Source of the DNA: Lunularia cruciata
Taxonomy: Eukaryota > Streptophyta > Marchantiopsida > Lunulariales > Lunulariaceae
NCBI GenBank assembly: GCA_948567375.1
Contig: OX419761.1
Coordinates: 44,952,501-45,016,500 of the forward strand
Reading direction: 5' to 3'
DNA length: 64,000 nt
The position numbers were made by a program, and so were the translations under genes. The notes under the pieces are model-generated. The model did no database searches. It was not told the origin of the DNA and saw only the letters and a program-made list of their open reading frames with translations. Positions within the stretch are counted from its first letter, which is position 1, and the number at the start of each line of letters is the position of its first letter. This document shows, one piece after another, positions 1 through 13,426 of the stretch.

Positions 1-3000
1 GCGATTATTTTCTTTCGTAGGCACTTTTTTCTGGAGAAGACATCCCTATCTTGAGATGCCGTAATCAAATCTGAGATAGACTTATCTTATGGTGAAATAT
101 ATTTTACTCTGAGTTATTGGTAGAGTATGATTCTAGCATTTAGGTGAACTTGACCGGCTGGAGTTCATGTTCATATAACTAGAGTCTTTATCCATCATTT
201 TGTAATATTTGATAAAAATCCATATTTTGTTCATTAATCTGGGGAAGAAGTTACAACAAATATCAAACTATTTATATTTTAAGGATATGTAAATTCAATT
301 AATTCAATTCAATATAATTAAAGAAGATATCAACATAAGATTCCTTCACATGTATTGCCATGGATAAGATAGCCAATTAGCTATCAATGCATATTATATT
401 TCTTATTTCAACATAATCTCATCATGAACCTTTTGTTTGATCTTGCCCCTTCGACTTGCTTTCCAATATCCTTTACCTTATAATAAACTTGTTTTGATCA
501 TTGTATCATACAAATTGAACCCATATTTTACATAATCCAATCCATCCTTTAATCCGAATAAAATCGTGAGTTGAACTTCTAACTTCATCTATCTAAGTTC
601 CAATAGGGTACGGATATCTAGCCGGCTGATTGCAGAAAGTCAACAACTGCGTTGACTATTCATCTAGATCCAAGTTTTCCTTCTGATTTTGTTACCTGTG
701 AATGTAGAATTTGTAATGCTATTATTAAACCTTGTTGGGACCTAGCCTTGTTATTGGGGTCTAGCTCCATTCTACTTCTTTTGTCTTTTTGCCTCTTGGA
801 CCATTTGATAGGGTTTTCTATTTTTCAAGTGTTCATGGTTTCCAAGTATAGGGTTATGTAGTGAGATCACTTCTTTGTTCCTCTAGTCTTAGAGTTATAT
901 GGAGAGATGGACATAGCGTTCTACACATTTGTCATGGATTGCGCTAGAGATTATCATATTAAATGACAAGGGTACATTCTCACTCTCATATTGTATAGTA
1001 TACTTTAGTTCGCATATGTACATTTCTCTATATAGAGTATTTGCTGGTGAAATCTAAAGGAGAACAATCTTACTAGATCATACCTCTTTGGATGCTCTAG
1101 TAGTTTGTAGACCCTACGCCTTGCATAGCTCTGATATCTTAGGTGCGACAGAATAGATTTCTTATATTGATGCTATTGAAACCTAGCCCCATTTTACCTC
1201 TTGTATCTCTCCCTTCACGTGTTCTACGTGGTCTCTTTGCTAGTAAATTAGACCTTGTTGAGTTTTTAACAACCTTAATAAGGCCAGTGGACTCTAAAAT
1301 AACTCTAGGGAATTTGTATAACCTTTTCTCCGTCGATCAGAGTACTTGAAGCTAAAGTTAGGTTAGCTTTAGGTCCTTTGAATAGTACAGTCGAGCAAAA
1401 ATTTATATACATTCATAGGAGTATTTATAAATATTTTCAGCATGCCCTTTAACTATATATGTACAAATATCCCTCCAACGAACCCCAATGATGCAACTTC
1501 AGCTTTAGTAAATAAGTTGGAGCTAAGTTGTTAGCGATTATTAGTCCAATGTTCATTTCAATGTAAGTTAAATCATGAATAAATTTGTGTTCCTTTCATT
1601 ATAAAGTATGATTGAAGTATATTCTAGTTAAAAGCTCATTATCAGATAATAAAGTTATTAATCAGACAAGTTTAAGACAATAAAAATACTTTATCAAAGT
1701 AAATGAAAAGTACATCAAAATACAAATTAAATCTTAAGAAGTCTTATTCACGTATTTCACGAAGTAGGAATGTTGTGATCAAAGTTAGCACATAGTATCT
1801 TGTAACACCAGGACATATAATCTTATAAAATTTAAAATAAATGAATCTTTTAATTTAGTCTAAGTGAGGTTTAATTTAAGCTGAACTGATCTTTAATAAG
1901 AATCACTCTCAAATTATCATGTTTATAGCTATCATCAGATTTTGGGAAATTTAGTAAATCTTTATAGAAGAATTTCACCCTTTCATATTTTGTGCTTGAA
2001 GGATAAATTCTGAAAACAAATTAGTCTACAGAGATAGATTCATTAAAAGAATTCTTATCTCAGAAACCACCCGAACACTTGGAGTAGTTATTAGAAAATT
2101 GGATCATCGACTATGAAGGAATGCTGACTTTAAGGCTTTCTGTTCGTGGAACTAATTATTAGAGTAAGAAAGTTTCACTATTAATTTGCATTAGTTCAAA
2201 AACTCGAGAAAATAACCTTGCAGTAGCTTATACATTAGATTTGGCATTTTTGGGAATTCATATCAATAGGTATCTGAACTAGAACTTAAAATGACAGTTC
2301 AGGTATACTTTTAACTATAAACAAATCATGATCTGGCAATTAAGCACTAGAATGCTTTTAGCTACAGCACAAAAGCCCCCAAAATATTTAAGAGGACCAT
2401 TGAGTAGTTAGGAAGGTCTCTACCAGAGATCTTTCTAACTATAGAGAAAGGTCGATTGTAGAGATCTGACACATGTATGCGTCTAAGAACCGTGACCTTC
2501 CTGTGAAGTAGTTAAACATCAAATTCTCGTGGACAATGATGGACAGAAAAGGTCATCAGTGCTGCCACTGAAACGAAGTAGCAGAACGAGAGGCCCAAAC
2601 TTGAAAATATTACCTAGTGCACCAAATGAAACTTCTGAAGAGCTGAAGATGCTTTTCGTTTCATGTAGCCTTGTACTGCTTAATGCATGTGGATATCAAC
2701 AGGTCATTGCCTACTTTATAGAACACACTATCCAGCACTACTAGCACACATACTTCTTGTTCAATCATCCGGTTATCCCTGTAGTAAACAGGTCGTTAGG
2801 TGATTACAAGCTAGCTCTCGTCTTAAGAGAAAGATGCACAGGCTCCACATCGACAGAGCAATGATTAGTATACAGTGTATGCAGTAAACAGCGACTCAAC
2901 TGGCCTCGTATGCAGTTCAACGTGGAGCCATATACGCTCTTGTCAAGGTGCAAGAAAGACAGAATCCGGCGAACCTGAATTCAACTCGTTTGTCCAGGTC

Positions 3001-3209
3001 CAGAATGCTCAGCTGTCTCTTTGGAAATAGAAGATGCTGCTGCTTAAAGAATAAGGGTCTCCACTAAAATACATAATGAATTTGGGGATCCTACGGCCTT
3101 CACAATAAGCCTGAACGAAATGACAGGCCCTCTTCACAGAGGAGGCTCGACAAAAATACAAGCCCTGCCTTGCTGACTAGCAAGATTATGGTAGATTTGA
3201 AAGCTCTGC
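1..3209. other. AT-rich flank downstream of VPS54
   Basis: No gene is supported here. Open frames are short (about 70 codons at most), are not continued by plausible exons and show no recognisable family. The part next to 3,210 must hold the 3' UTR and polyadenylation site of VPS54, but I cannot place either one. Diverged copies of a repeat that is clearer at 13.4-13.8 kb lie at roughly 700-860 and 1,080-1,255. Confidence 0.6.
1080..1255 (+). repeat. Diverged copy of the 13.4-13.8 kb repeat
   Basis: This stretch aligns by eye with 13,570-13,765. Shared landmarks in the same order are 'ttggatgctc', 'tgtagaccctacg', 'cttgcatagctc', 'gatatcttaggtgcg', 'agccccat' and 'tctctccctt'. A weaker copy of the second half lies near 735-860. 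It is probably an old dispersed non-autonomous element and no coding content is visible. Confidence 0.6.
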
Positions 3210-6200
3210 TTATTGAGGAGCCTCGATTCCATATCTTTGCAACAAAAATTCATCAAGCTCCCTTGGCTTCTGTGTACCGTCTGCCCTGAAGTCGTCTGCC
3301 GGCAGTCCTCGAGTGCAACTAAGGATGAGTTGTATGTCCCTATATAACCTGGTAATCAATGAAGAAAATCAACCAGATTTGTCAGGAGACAGCTTACTTA
3401 TTTGGCATAGTATCTACAGAGTACGAAAAACTTTAGAGTTTAACACGCAGATATACTGGTCTTTGAATGTATGAGGTTCCTAAATCTCATTCTCAGGGGA
3501 GGAGGATTTCCTACTTTCGTTTCCCATGTGAAGTGTTGATCTCCAATCTGGAGAAAGCTTCCGCAATTTGCGAGTGGAAAAGTGCCACTACTCGCCTATC
3601 AAGAACCAGTCAACATGCATTTGATACACCCGTCAGTGAAGTTCTATGGAAATATCTAACAGGATCCACAACGTTGAGCCGATTATCCCACGTAGTTTAA
3701 AGACAAGTTTCAGTCATCGACAACAGGAGTATCATAAGTACGTATATATAAACCCTTTGATATTTAAACATCACTCACGTAAAGATCGAACGTGTGTCTG
3801 TCTCGAGAAGAATGGGAGACACAACTCTGAACAGCAAGTTGACTTCCTGCGAATCATGGAAGCAAGCAGAATGTCACAATGAATTCTAAAAGTTAAGTTC
3901 GTTCACTCATAATGAGAACATGGTTAGACATCCAACATTACATATAGCTGCAAGTCGTTCTACGGATGGAGTTCATACATGAACCTGCGAACTGATGCAG
4001 TTCCATTCCCCTTTATAGAATTAGAATCCTTTATCCAAACCTGAATTGGTGGCAGCCAGACCTTTTAGTCTAATCACAAGTCTAGGTCACACAAGTTGCC
4101 ACACTCGATATAACCTCAAAACAACTAAGCGTCTAGATGACTTTAGCCCTACCTATTAATCCATATGATGTGACCTTTCATATCTAGATCGGGAAACATA
4201 AACATAAAATACCTTCGTTAATGCTCGAGCAAATTGGCTAGGTTGTGAATCGTTGTCATCTGCCTTGTTCCAACCCTCTGCTATTTGAGGTACCGACTTC
4301 AGGTGATGCAGCAAACGCTCCCTCATGATTTGCACCAACTTGGAGTGGATCTCATCCCGGTGTGTTCTATAATCCTGAGGACTCAATTCAGAATGTGCCC
4401 CATGAACGCTCCTGTCAAAGCTTTAACCAGCATACTTCAAAGTCTAGGGAAGCCTCGACACAAGCTACAGCCTGGGAATGAGCAGTAACAGATCTACATG
4501 CTGTTGGTCAGGATCCTCACAGGTACCATACGGCGTCAATGCTCAAACACTACCTCAATATGTGATATCTCAGCACACTCAGATTTAAATCGTGAAGGAT
4601 AATCAGTGTGGACTTGATACTACTATCCACAGGTGAAGCCAACTCCGGTCAGGTAAGTTCTAGTCAAAATCCAACTCACAAAATGACGTACAAAAGCAGT
4701 ATCAAGTTACCTGGCCAACGCGATCAATCTCTGTAAGTAGCAAAGCTTTCCGTGCCTCTGGGATATGCACAGATAGTAGCCTCCGAATATCTGTACCATG
4801 AGTATGAAATTCCATTTCAACAAGTTCACATAAAATTAATCATTTCCAGGCTTTCTAATAAGCTTCACGTCACTAAATGTTCCACGCTTAATAAAGTTGC
4901 GTAAAAAGTAATCTGCAAGCAAAGAAAAACTGAAATTTATCTCGGGTATATTCGTACCTGGAATGATCGAGAAGAAGAAGCTTATAGTCTGGCTAGCTAG
5001 AGCCAAGTGTTTAGCCGTAATCGATTTCAAACCCGACACCTGTTGGCATACTCAACAGGTTTAGAAGTCAACATGTATCGAAGAAGTCCTTTCCATCGTT
5101 TGCATGACGATGGTGTCCAAAAGAATCAAATCACATCCGGAAAATCAATCTTATATACGGAAACAATTTGCTTGCATACCTGCATGGCCCCAGCACCAAG
5201 CACAAGCTGGCAAGTCCGCTGGTTGTAACTTTTTAATATTTCAGCTACTCTATGCACCACCTCCGTCGCCAGTGTAGGCAAAGCATTGCTGATGTCTATG
5301 TACTCCGCCAACATTTTTAGGAGAATCAATCCACTGAAAAATCCCAGTGCTCTCATTAGAGGCAAAAGATTGAGGCGTATGAAACCGACTCGTAGTGATT
5401 CTCAGAATGAGGTCAATAGTAGCTGACAGACCAGGGGGTTAGTTTATGCTAAGCACGCAGTCTGACACTGCTTAGAGTGTCTTATGCGACTCAATAATCA
5501 GTGAGGAACTGCGTAGGGAAATAGAGAGCTCATACCAATTGACAGAATGAAAGCTCGTTCCTCGTACGTTCAGAGTCTTTATAGACGGTCTCTCTCGGCC
5601 CTTCTTCTTCCCAGCAACATCTGTTCCGCTTTCCGGAGAAGCACTGACTAAAACCGGTCCAGGAGGATTTGCTTTGCTGCCATTCGCTGATCCCAAATTG
5701 GCTGGGTTTGCGGATTCAAGTGGCTTTGTATTATCTGGATTCATATCCTTCACAGCATCAGCTGCATCTGAATGTGTACGTAGTGTCTGGATTGACTTCT
5801 CCTCATCAGGTTTCTTCTCAGACTCTCCCGATTCTTGCCTTACTAAACCATTAGTCTGATGGCGTGTTACAGCTGCTTCAACACCTGTCTCAGAAGAGCT
5901 TCTCTCAAGTTGCCCATCTACTTTGGCTGGATCTAAGACCTCTTCTTCAGCGTTAGTCCTAGAATCATTAGTCTCAACCTGGCTAAGGATCTCCACTTGA
6001 CCTGTAGCTACACTTCCAGACCCCAAACTGCCATTCCCAGCAGCTTCTACAGCAGTAAGAGAATCAACAATAGCTTGGAATTCCTCCGGTGCATCAATGG
6101 AAACCCAGGTCTCTTGTTCCAACACTGCAGTGATTTTTGCCATCTACCACCAAAGAACAGGGTAAATAGACACATTTATATGGACGAGAAAATACTCCAG

Positions 6201-9200
6201 GTATAACGGATCAGGCGAGGCTAGAGCTCACTCCAACGACTTCGAAAGGCATCACATGATTTAAGGACAAAAGAGGAATTTTGTAACACATATGAACATG
6301 GTGTATCACGCATTTGACGGCCCTCAACAGGTTTCTACCAATTGGCAATAGACAGAGTCGCAGCAAATAAGACAGATAGCTATTCTTATGTAAGAACAAG
6401 CTTCTTTACTCATGACGTTTAACTGTCCTTTACAGAACTCACGTGAGCTTCATTCATATTCGAATGATTTTCGAGTAAAGTAAAGTAAGACAGGTTGAGT
6501 TTTACGTTAAATAAATGTTAGAACTTTAGTTGAGTTTTACGTTAATAAATGTTGAACTTTAGTCTCATGTCCGATCGCGAAACCAGGATAGACTGTAGAT
6601 CAACGTGAAGCCCAAGGAACCAAAACTTGGAAGGTAGAAGTGCAAATATTTACCCGGGTAGAGTGCTGGTTATCGACGAAAGATTTCGATTGAGACTGTA
6701 ATGTACCACGGATGCTGTAACCCAACCGTCCACCAACCTGCATAACAAGCAGAATGTGGTATCTGGATACTGTGTTAGAAGTCCACGTGATTCTTGATTT
6801 CCTGACCTCAAAATAGGCTAATATTCGGCAAGACTGTAAGATCCTGACTGACAAAAAAGTTATTTGTCAACAAGGGGCGCACTTAAAACCTGTGAAATGA
6901 CAGTGCAAATAGACCTCTCGACATCGCATACTGGGACGCACCAACTCTTGCGCAGCTGAAGCATTCTTAGGTTATTTCTAAGCATGAAGCAGACCAATGA
7001 GGCAATGGATGACTAGCCCCCGACATGATATATAGACATACAAATGTTGGCTTTCATGCTCAACACTGTCATCAAGTAAACAGAATTCCACTTCACAAAA
7101 CATGAGACGCTTTCATCAGGCAAAAGAATCATCACCACCTTCTCAGTAGCTGATATGAAGTCCTGAGTAACGTTGTAGATGCTGACAAACTCCTGTAGCC
7201 TTAGTTTTGGATGTATCAGGGCTCTAACTCCAAGCAACTTAGCCCATCGTCCATGAGCAGCATCACAGGCGGCGCACACAGCTTCGGTATTCTCCCGTAA
7301 AACATCCGCCCTGAGAGAAAGAGTTCAGTTTGATAAACGACATGCATAACTGACACGAAAGTGAAGACTCTCCTTCACATGCTCGCACTAGTGAAGGAGA
7401 CTAACATGGCTGACCTGAGGTTCTGGATCCTTAGTAAAGCAGAGAACTTACCTAAATTGTCTAGATATGCTTGAACTTGCCCCAGTGGCTCCTTTTGGTA
7501 CAATGATAGTGCTATTGGAGGATGTTAGAGCTTCAGAACCCGCATGGTAGGCCCCTTGTTGTCCTTCTTGGGCAGCTTCAGCAGCTGCAGCGGCAGCTGC
7601 ACCTGAGGCAAATGCGGCAGCGACAGCTGCTGCAGCATAGCTTCCTTGCAGTCCTCCGATTATTTGTTCCACGACACTACGGACTTCTGCGGCTCGCACC
7701 ATCCGAGCCTGCATTGGAGATTTTCTTTCTAATTATTCTATCAACCTTTCCCCGTACCAAGCCAAGACTTACATTCAAATGGTTTATGTTTGTAAGCATT
7801 CTGTATTTGCAAGGAACCTAGTCGTAGGAGGATGGTTGCAAACACTATTTGTGCTGGTACTATCCACGTTAAAAGTGATTCGAATAAGACCCGCCAATGT
7901 TTCAGACAATGTCCCGCAAGTGAGCATATATTACTTACTACTTTGACCAACTTCTACCAAAGCCAAACACAGCACTAAGCTTTGAAGGTTTAAAGTTCAA
8001 CATCTTCTCCACAGACCTGAACTGTTCCAAAGACAGCTATAAGCAATTGCACGAAGTTCTCCGCTGAAAGTGCTCTCAACTTGTATGCTAGTGACAGACC
8101 GCCAACTGCGAGAGCAGAGGAACAATCAGCGCTACTGATTTAAAGCAAAGGCAAGCGCATGGAAAACAGCCTGTACATGCTGATACCAAAATTACAAGCT
8201 GATGCATTTGCGGAAGTAGCGAATGAGTGAATGTACATTACCTTGTGCTCAATGAACAAAGACTGTTCCAAAGACGAGCGTAAGAATGAAATCAAGGACA
8301 TATCTTATGCATCAAGAGTAGGGTCCTAGTCCATTTATGTTGGAAAGTGATCAAACGCAGATGACACGAACTACGTTAGAAGTAACAAGCACCTTCCATG
8401 TCTGTCTGTCTGTCTGCAGACGGCAAGTCACCCTCAGGCGGCCGAGTGAACAAGATTGGGAGTAGCTCGGCCACGACTGTCTTGATTGCAGCTTTAATAT
8501 CTGTAATCAGCGTGTCTCTATACACCCTCAAAACGGCTGGTAGCTTGGACTGCAAAATGAGGTGCATCCCATCAGCAGTATTTCGAAACCGAGTTGATGC
8601 GTGCGACCGTCAGTTACCGCTAAGGCCTAGTTACATTTGCTTCCGCTATTGACCTAGCAACATGCGTGACGTACACTTTCTTCTCATGAAAAACATCAAC
8701 TGTCCCAGTAAGAAGGGACTGGTGAGGTTAATAAGCACCGCTACAGATCGACCCTCTGATAAGGTAGATGATCATACCGTGCGTAGTAATCCAATGACCA
8801 TTGGCAATAGTTGGTCTCGTAAGCCAGACTCTTCTTCGTCGTCACCTTTACCCTGCGCGAAGGGACACAACTGAGAATTCAGAATATTTGCAGATGTTGC
8901 ATGTATCGAGTATTCAGTATGTATTGAGAAGTTCCCTCCACAAATATTACATGCTGCAACCTAATTGCCATATCGATCTCACCTCAATAGGAACCATTTC
9001 CATTACAGATGCCGGATAATCCTTGACTCTAGCATGAAACATAGTCACCACAACGTTGGATTCTAAATCCCCTGTGTCATGAATCCCAGCGCGGACAAAA
9101 TCAGCTGCAAGTGTGCTGCACATCACCAGTCCACATAAGTGCAAATCAAGCCAGACTGCATAAAATTTAACATCGCAAAGTTCATTATCTGACATTTTTG

Positions 9201-11027
9201 TCTTTTAGGCTACACTCCTTCATTCAAAATCATAGTTGCCAACCAATTACTTCAGCTTATCAAAATGGATATATTGCGGTGTGTTGGTACTTCTATATGA
9301 TAAGACATTCTAAAAAGTGGAGCCTGCTTGAGAAGGAGGAAAAATATGGATACGAATGCAATACCTATTGACAGAATCCATTGCAGAGGACAACTGATCA
9401 CCTAATCGTCTGAAGCAGTGGAGTCCGACAAGTTCATCGCCTTCCTACGCAAGTACAGTGAAAGTAAAATATGTGCATTAGGCAAAAGAGGTGCTCTCTA
9501 GATAAATTATGACATACTTATTGAGGTTTTCAAGTATGATACGAAAACCATGTACGATTTAACCACAAAATATTTGATCGCAGCCCAATTTGGCTTACAT
9601 AGTATTAAGTTTAAAGCAGTTGACTGGAATCTGATATAAAAATCTTGTATTCGGCTCCCATCTCGATGCCCGAACCTCTAGCAGACCAAGTATAGGAGTT
9701 GGATATTTACCAGCAAATGTTGCAAGTCGTCTATAACATCAAGAGCACCAGCACAGTCTGCCGCTGACACAAGCTGGCACAGATTTGGAAGATAATGAAT
9801 CAGGACAAACTAGAGGTTATCTGCTTGAGTTTAAGTTGTATATGATCCTACTGGGACATTACCGTGCGCATGAAATGTTAGACACAAAAAACCATATCTT
9901 GTGATTAATTTGCCTCGCAATTATGAAGTAAAAGTTCCTGAGGGCAACAAGATATGGTAGCAGTCCGTGCGCTCACGATGATAAAGTAATGCTAGTTTGT
10001 CACTTCAAGTACCAGATCAAGAGCATAGTCACGTACGTCCATTTTCTTTACACCTACAGCGTCTTCAATTAAGTAAGACATGGATGTGGATATGACATAC
10101 AAGTCTCAGAGCAGACAAAGCTTGATTCACGTATGCCACAAGCTTCAACTGCTGATGAAGAGCAAGGAGATTTTCTCGACGCGATCCCAAACCCTGAATC
10201 CGAGATGCAGACTCCACCAGATCTCCGTCTAAAAGTTGCACGGTTCCTTGAAGCACGCGAATTTGGTCACAAGCCTGTACAATTCTTTCGTTTAAGTCTT
10301 CCAGCTGCCCTAGAGCCTCAAAGAAAGAGTCCGATCTAGCAGATATCTCCTTGACCAAATGCACCTCCACCAGATCTAAATAATGAGAGAGCTTCTCCTG
10401 GACCATCATGTTCTGCGGAATGGAGGAAAATGGACAAGCGGCCTGAAAAGTTGATCCTTTTTCTAGAGCAAAATCCTCGTCAAAGTAAAGCGAGGGTATC
10501 TCACGAAGACATGCCACAAGACCTTCTCCTTGTCCAACTCTTCCTTCAATTTCCTCGGAGCCATCTCCTGATAAGGAACTAGCTTGATTGTTTTGCTCCC
10601 GACTGAGATGATCTCTTACATCTACAAAGCGACTATATGATTCTGCAATCGAGTTGAGGTATGGCTGAAAATCAGCCCTAGTAACCTCGGGAAGAGTTCC
10701 AGAAGCCAAGGGAGGCGGAGCAGCCTCAAAGAGCGGATCAGCAGACCCTTGAAATAGCCACGCTCCCCAGGATGCATCAGCACTGTAAATTCCTGCCTTG
10801 CCTAGCCGTGGATTATTAAGGACTGAGGCAAGACTCTGGCCATAAGCACTCGAGTCAAATTCCCGTCCGGCAGTATTAGCTTCTCCTGATAGGGACTGCC
10901 TCGCCTGGAGTGAAAAGCTGCGGTTGGAGCTTCCGGGCCCCGATGATGTAGCAGCTTCGCTGCTCCTTCTTGTTGGATTCCCATACACATCAGTGCCGTG
11001 CCTTCCTGTTGAGGATGGCGAATCCAT
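3210..11027 (-). CDS. VPS54: Vacuolar protein sorting-associated protein 54 (GARP complex subunit), 18 exons
   Basis: VPS54 is a subunit of the GARP tethering complex, which captures endosome-derived vesicles at the trans-Golgi network. Exons on the minus strand, highest coordinate first: 11027-10101, 9773-9711, 9444-9365, 9115-8983, 8852-8778, 8549-8393, 8105-8017, 7708-7452, 7310-7139, 6737-6654, 6143-5536, 5333-5180, 5039-4958, 4790-4711, 4374-4213, 3846-3779, 3595-3515, 3348-3210. All introns are GT-AG, phases agree at every join, and the sum is 3411 nt (1136 residues plus stop). Diagnostic plant VPS54 strings include 'LREIPSLYFDEDFALE', 'ADCAGALDV', 'HGRWAKLLGVRALIHPKL', 'SIRGTLQSQ', 'CQLVLGAGAMQV' and 'HRDEIHSKLVQIMRERL'. 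Residues 1-120 are Ser/Gly-rich, then comes a coiled-coil-prone region. Exon 8 encodes an alanine-rich tract and exon 11 a long charged linker, so the protein is somewhat longer than seed-plant VPS54 (about 1030 residues). Met at 11,027 precedes a family-like N-terminus. It looks intact and functional. Confidence 0.95.
8399..8416. repeat. TGTC tetranucleotide repeat inside VPS54 exon 6
   Basis: Four or more TGTC/TCTG units lie at the 3' end of exon 6. On the minus strand they read AGAC and encode Arg-Gln-Thr-Asp just before the splice donor at 8,392. Length changes here would shift the frame, so it is a potential hot spot. Confidence 0.75.
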
Positions 11028-11945
11028 CTTACAGAATCGCGTGCATTAGCTGACCTCTATCTGATCATTCAAAGCCTCGGCATCTGTGGCGGCGACGCTA
11101 GATGGACCTTGCAACCTAAACCTTCGAGTCCAAGAAAAATCAAATTTACCTCACACATTGACCAGAACCTGGTGTTTCAGACTCCCGCTCCTAAGCTTTC
11201 AATTTCTCTTATCTCACCCCAGAATACCACTCCATGCCAGACCTGATCTGGCACAGTGTCATCAATGTCCATGTTCTCACCCCCTCCTTCCATCACTTCT
11301 ACCTCCAGACCTGCACTTATTCTCTTCATCTGTCAAGGAGCTCATCCGATACATACATTCCTCTAATGCAACTATTTCCTGTGCTCCTTTTATCAGCCTT
11401 TCCTCCATCTCCGCCTCCACATTAACGGATCCATCATGCAAATATAATGTCTCACTCCTCCTTCACCTGTTTCGGCATTGAGGTATAAAACCTTTCATAA
11501 AGTGCACTTTCACATTTTCGATGTCCGTAGACAACGGATCTGGCGGCAGATCCAGTTTCTCGTTGTTGCAGACGATCAAAATACCACAAATTATGGCGAT
11601 GAGGAGTTGCACTTCACAGCACGAAAAGCACAGAGAGAATTAGATCGAGAGCACCCCATGCCATTCCCTTCTCCCTGGTTCTCCTTGCATTCGCGGGTCG
11701 GGTCGGGGTACGACGGTGCCTCACATGACTGCATACTGGGCCCGGTATCCACATATGTAGACCGGGAAAAGACTTGGGACCGAGTCCCTGAACGCACCAG
11801 GATACTGTACAGAAGTGTTCATTTGGAGTTAGCGCAGTATTCCATAGTGGAGCTCTTCTGCCTCGTCTCATTGTCTATCAAAATATACTTTGATTATCTA
11901 CCACGTTATAAACAGGTGCTTCATTCTCGTGTTTCTTTATAAAAT
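11028..11945 (-). promoter_or_regulatory. Putative 5' UTR and promoter of VPS54
   Basis: This interval lies directly upstream of the VPS54 start codon, and the next structure outward is a repeat cluster starting near 11,948. The first 400 bases are pyrimidine-rich on the plus strand (purine-rich in the transcript sense), as in many plant leaders. I see no convincing TATA box and cannot place the transcription start. Plus-strand open frames here (longest 11,478-11,942) have no recognisable product. Confidence 0.45.
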
Positions 11946-11947
11946 AG

Positions 11948-12609
11948 GAGAAAAAGGCGACCACGTAGAAATGTAGTTGAACTTTTCCATCTCGTTTAGT
12001 TCACCATTTTAGTTTTATTCTTGATTTCATGTTCGAAAATGTATTGTGAAGTGTCAAATTCCAGGTGTTGACAATTCACCGACTCGATAGAAGAAGTATA
12101 AGTTCAGAATGAAGCAAAATATTACTTTCTTGGAGGTCATATCGAATGTTCGGATCTATGAGATTACAGTCACTTCGTACTACCAAATAATAAGTATATA
12201 ACAAAACAAACTAGATATAGAAATGTAAAAATTGTATCATATAAGATGAAGAAGATAATAATTTAATAAAAGTCAACCCTATGATAATTAGTTCTCTTTT
12301 CCTTTTCTCACTTACTTTAGACTTCTGACTAAGTAAATGAGAAAAAGAAAATTTAGAATTTAGACAATATATCTTAATTGTTACTAGAAGAAATATATCG
12401 CAAAAAATCTATCATAAAATTATGTACATCAATCAGTATATTATACCAATTATCAATCTTTTGGAATTATTTTTTCCAATAAAAACTAGCGAGAACTCTT
12501 AAACATATACCTGGGTTAAGCTCTAAAATGTTACCTTTTTTCTCTCCCTTGTACGGCTTGATGGGGTCTCCCCATCCTTCGTTTTTCCTACGCGGTCGCC
12601 TTTTTTCTC
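11948..12609. mobile_element. Possible TIR element, MITE-like
   Basis: The left end (11,948-11,971, 'gagaaaaaggcgaccacg') is an imperfect inverted copy of the right end (about 12,585-12,609, 'cgcggtcgcctttttt' then 'ctc'). The interior is AT-rich and non-coding. No matching target-site duplication is visible, so the pairing of these two ends is tentative. The right end could instead belong to a unit repeated in tandem at 12,612-12,757. Confidence 0.4.
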
Positions 12610-12757
12610 CGGTTAAGCTCTAAAATGAGATAACCAATAGCCTTTCTGTTTAGCATCTCATTAGCCTTTCTGTTTTGTCTCTCCCTTGTACGCCTTGATG
12701 GGATCTTCCCATCCTTCGTTTCCTACGCGGTCGCCTTTCTCTCTGTTTAGCATCTAT
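12513..12757 (+). repeat. Two tandem copies of a repeat end
   Basis: Two direct units start with 'ggttaagctctaaaatg' at about 12,513 and 12,611. Each runs through 'ctctcccttgtacg', 'ccttgatggg' or 'gcttgatggg', 'cccatccttcg' and 'cctacgcggtcgcc'. They are copies of the terminal region also found at 13,690-13,770 and, inverted, at 13,427-13,463. Confidence 0.65.
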
Positions 12758-13426
12758 CATAGAATTCTCATGGTTCTGACTTGGATTCAATATAGATAGC
12801 TTCTTTCCCTGCATATAAATAATAGTAACGAACTAAAAATTATTGATCAGAGTAGTATTTGCTGGATATAACGTTTTTCTAATCAAAACTAATATTGCAA
12901 TCTTTGTCCGATGATATGCAAAGTCAATACGAAAAGATTATGAGTTTTAAAACCCGGCATTGTTTAAGTTCCCTATCGTAAGATTAATACTATGGAGCTT
13001 ATTATAAATGCAGTGAAGGCTAATAACATATAATTTAATATAAATCATAAAAGTAAAATGATTAAATAAAAAATTTAATAAAATTTTAATATCCGCAAAG
13101 AGTAAAATAAATTCAAAGCTTGAATACTGAATCAAACATGAAAAGTTATCAACTTTCTTAATTGTATTCCCTTTTTTTAATCAAATCTCTCCATTCAATA
13201 TTTTTATTAAAATCGTTGTATAGACTAGATTTGACTAAGATTATTATTTGAGTTAGATTAATGCATGAAAATCAAGATGAATTATATAGATGTTTAGAGC
13301 ATAAATTCTATCTATCCAAGATTCTAAAACTCATAAATAATATCTTGTGAATATCGAAGTAATATTAGATGACAGCCTTCTAAATATGCGTAGAACCCTG
13401 TTTTCTTGAAATAGTAAACTTCAAAT

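Noticed and set aside
4836-4957. Extension of VPS54 exon 13 through 'YFLRNF..' to a stop
   Set aside because: A good donor (CCAG/gtacga) ends the exon at 4,958, and the next exon at 4,790-4,711 restores the family sequence ('RRLL..IPEARKALLL') in frame. The open stretch is intronic.
11478-11942. 154-codon plus-strand open frame upstream of VPS54
   Set aside because: No recognisable family, no homology to neighbours, and its length is possible by chance in this less AT-rich stretch. It was not called as a gene.
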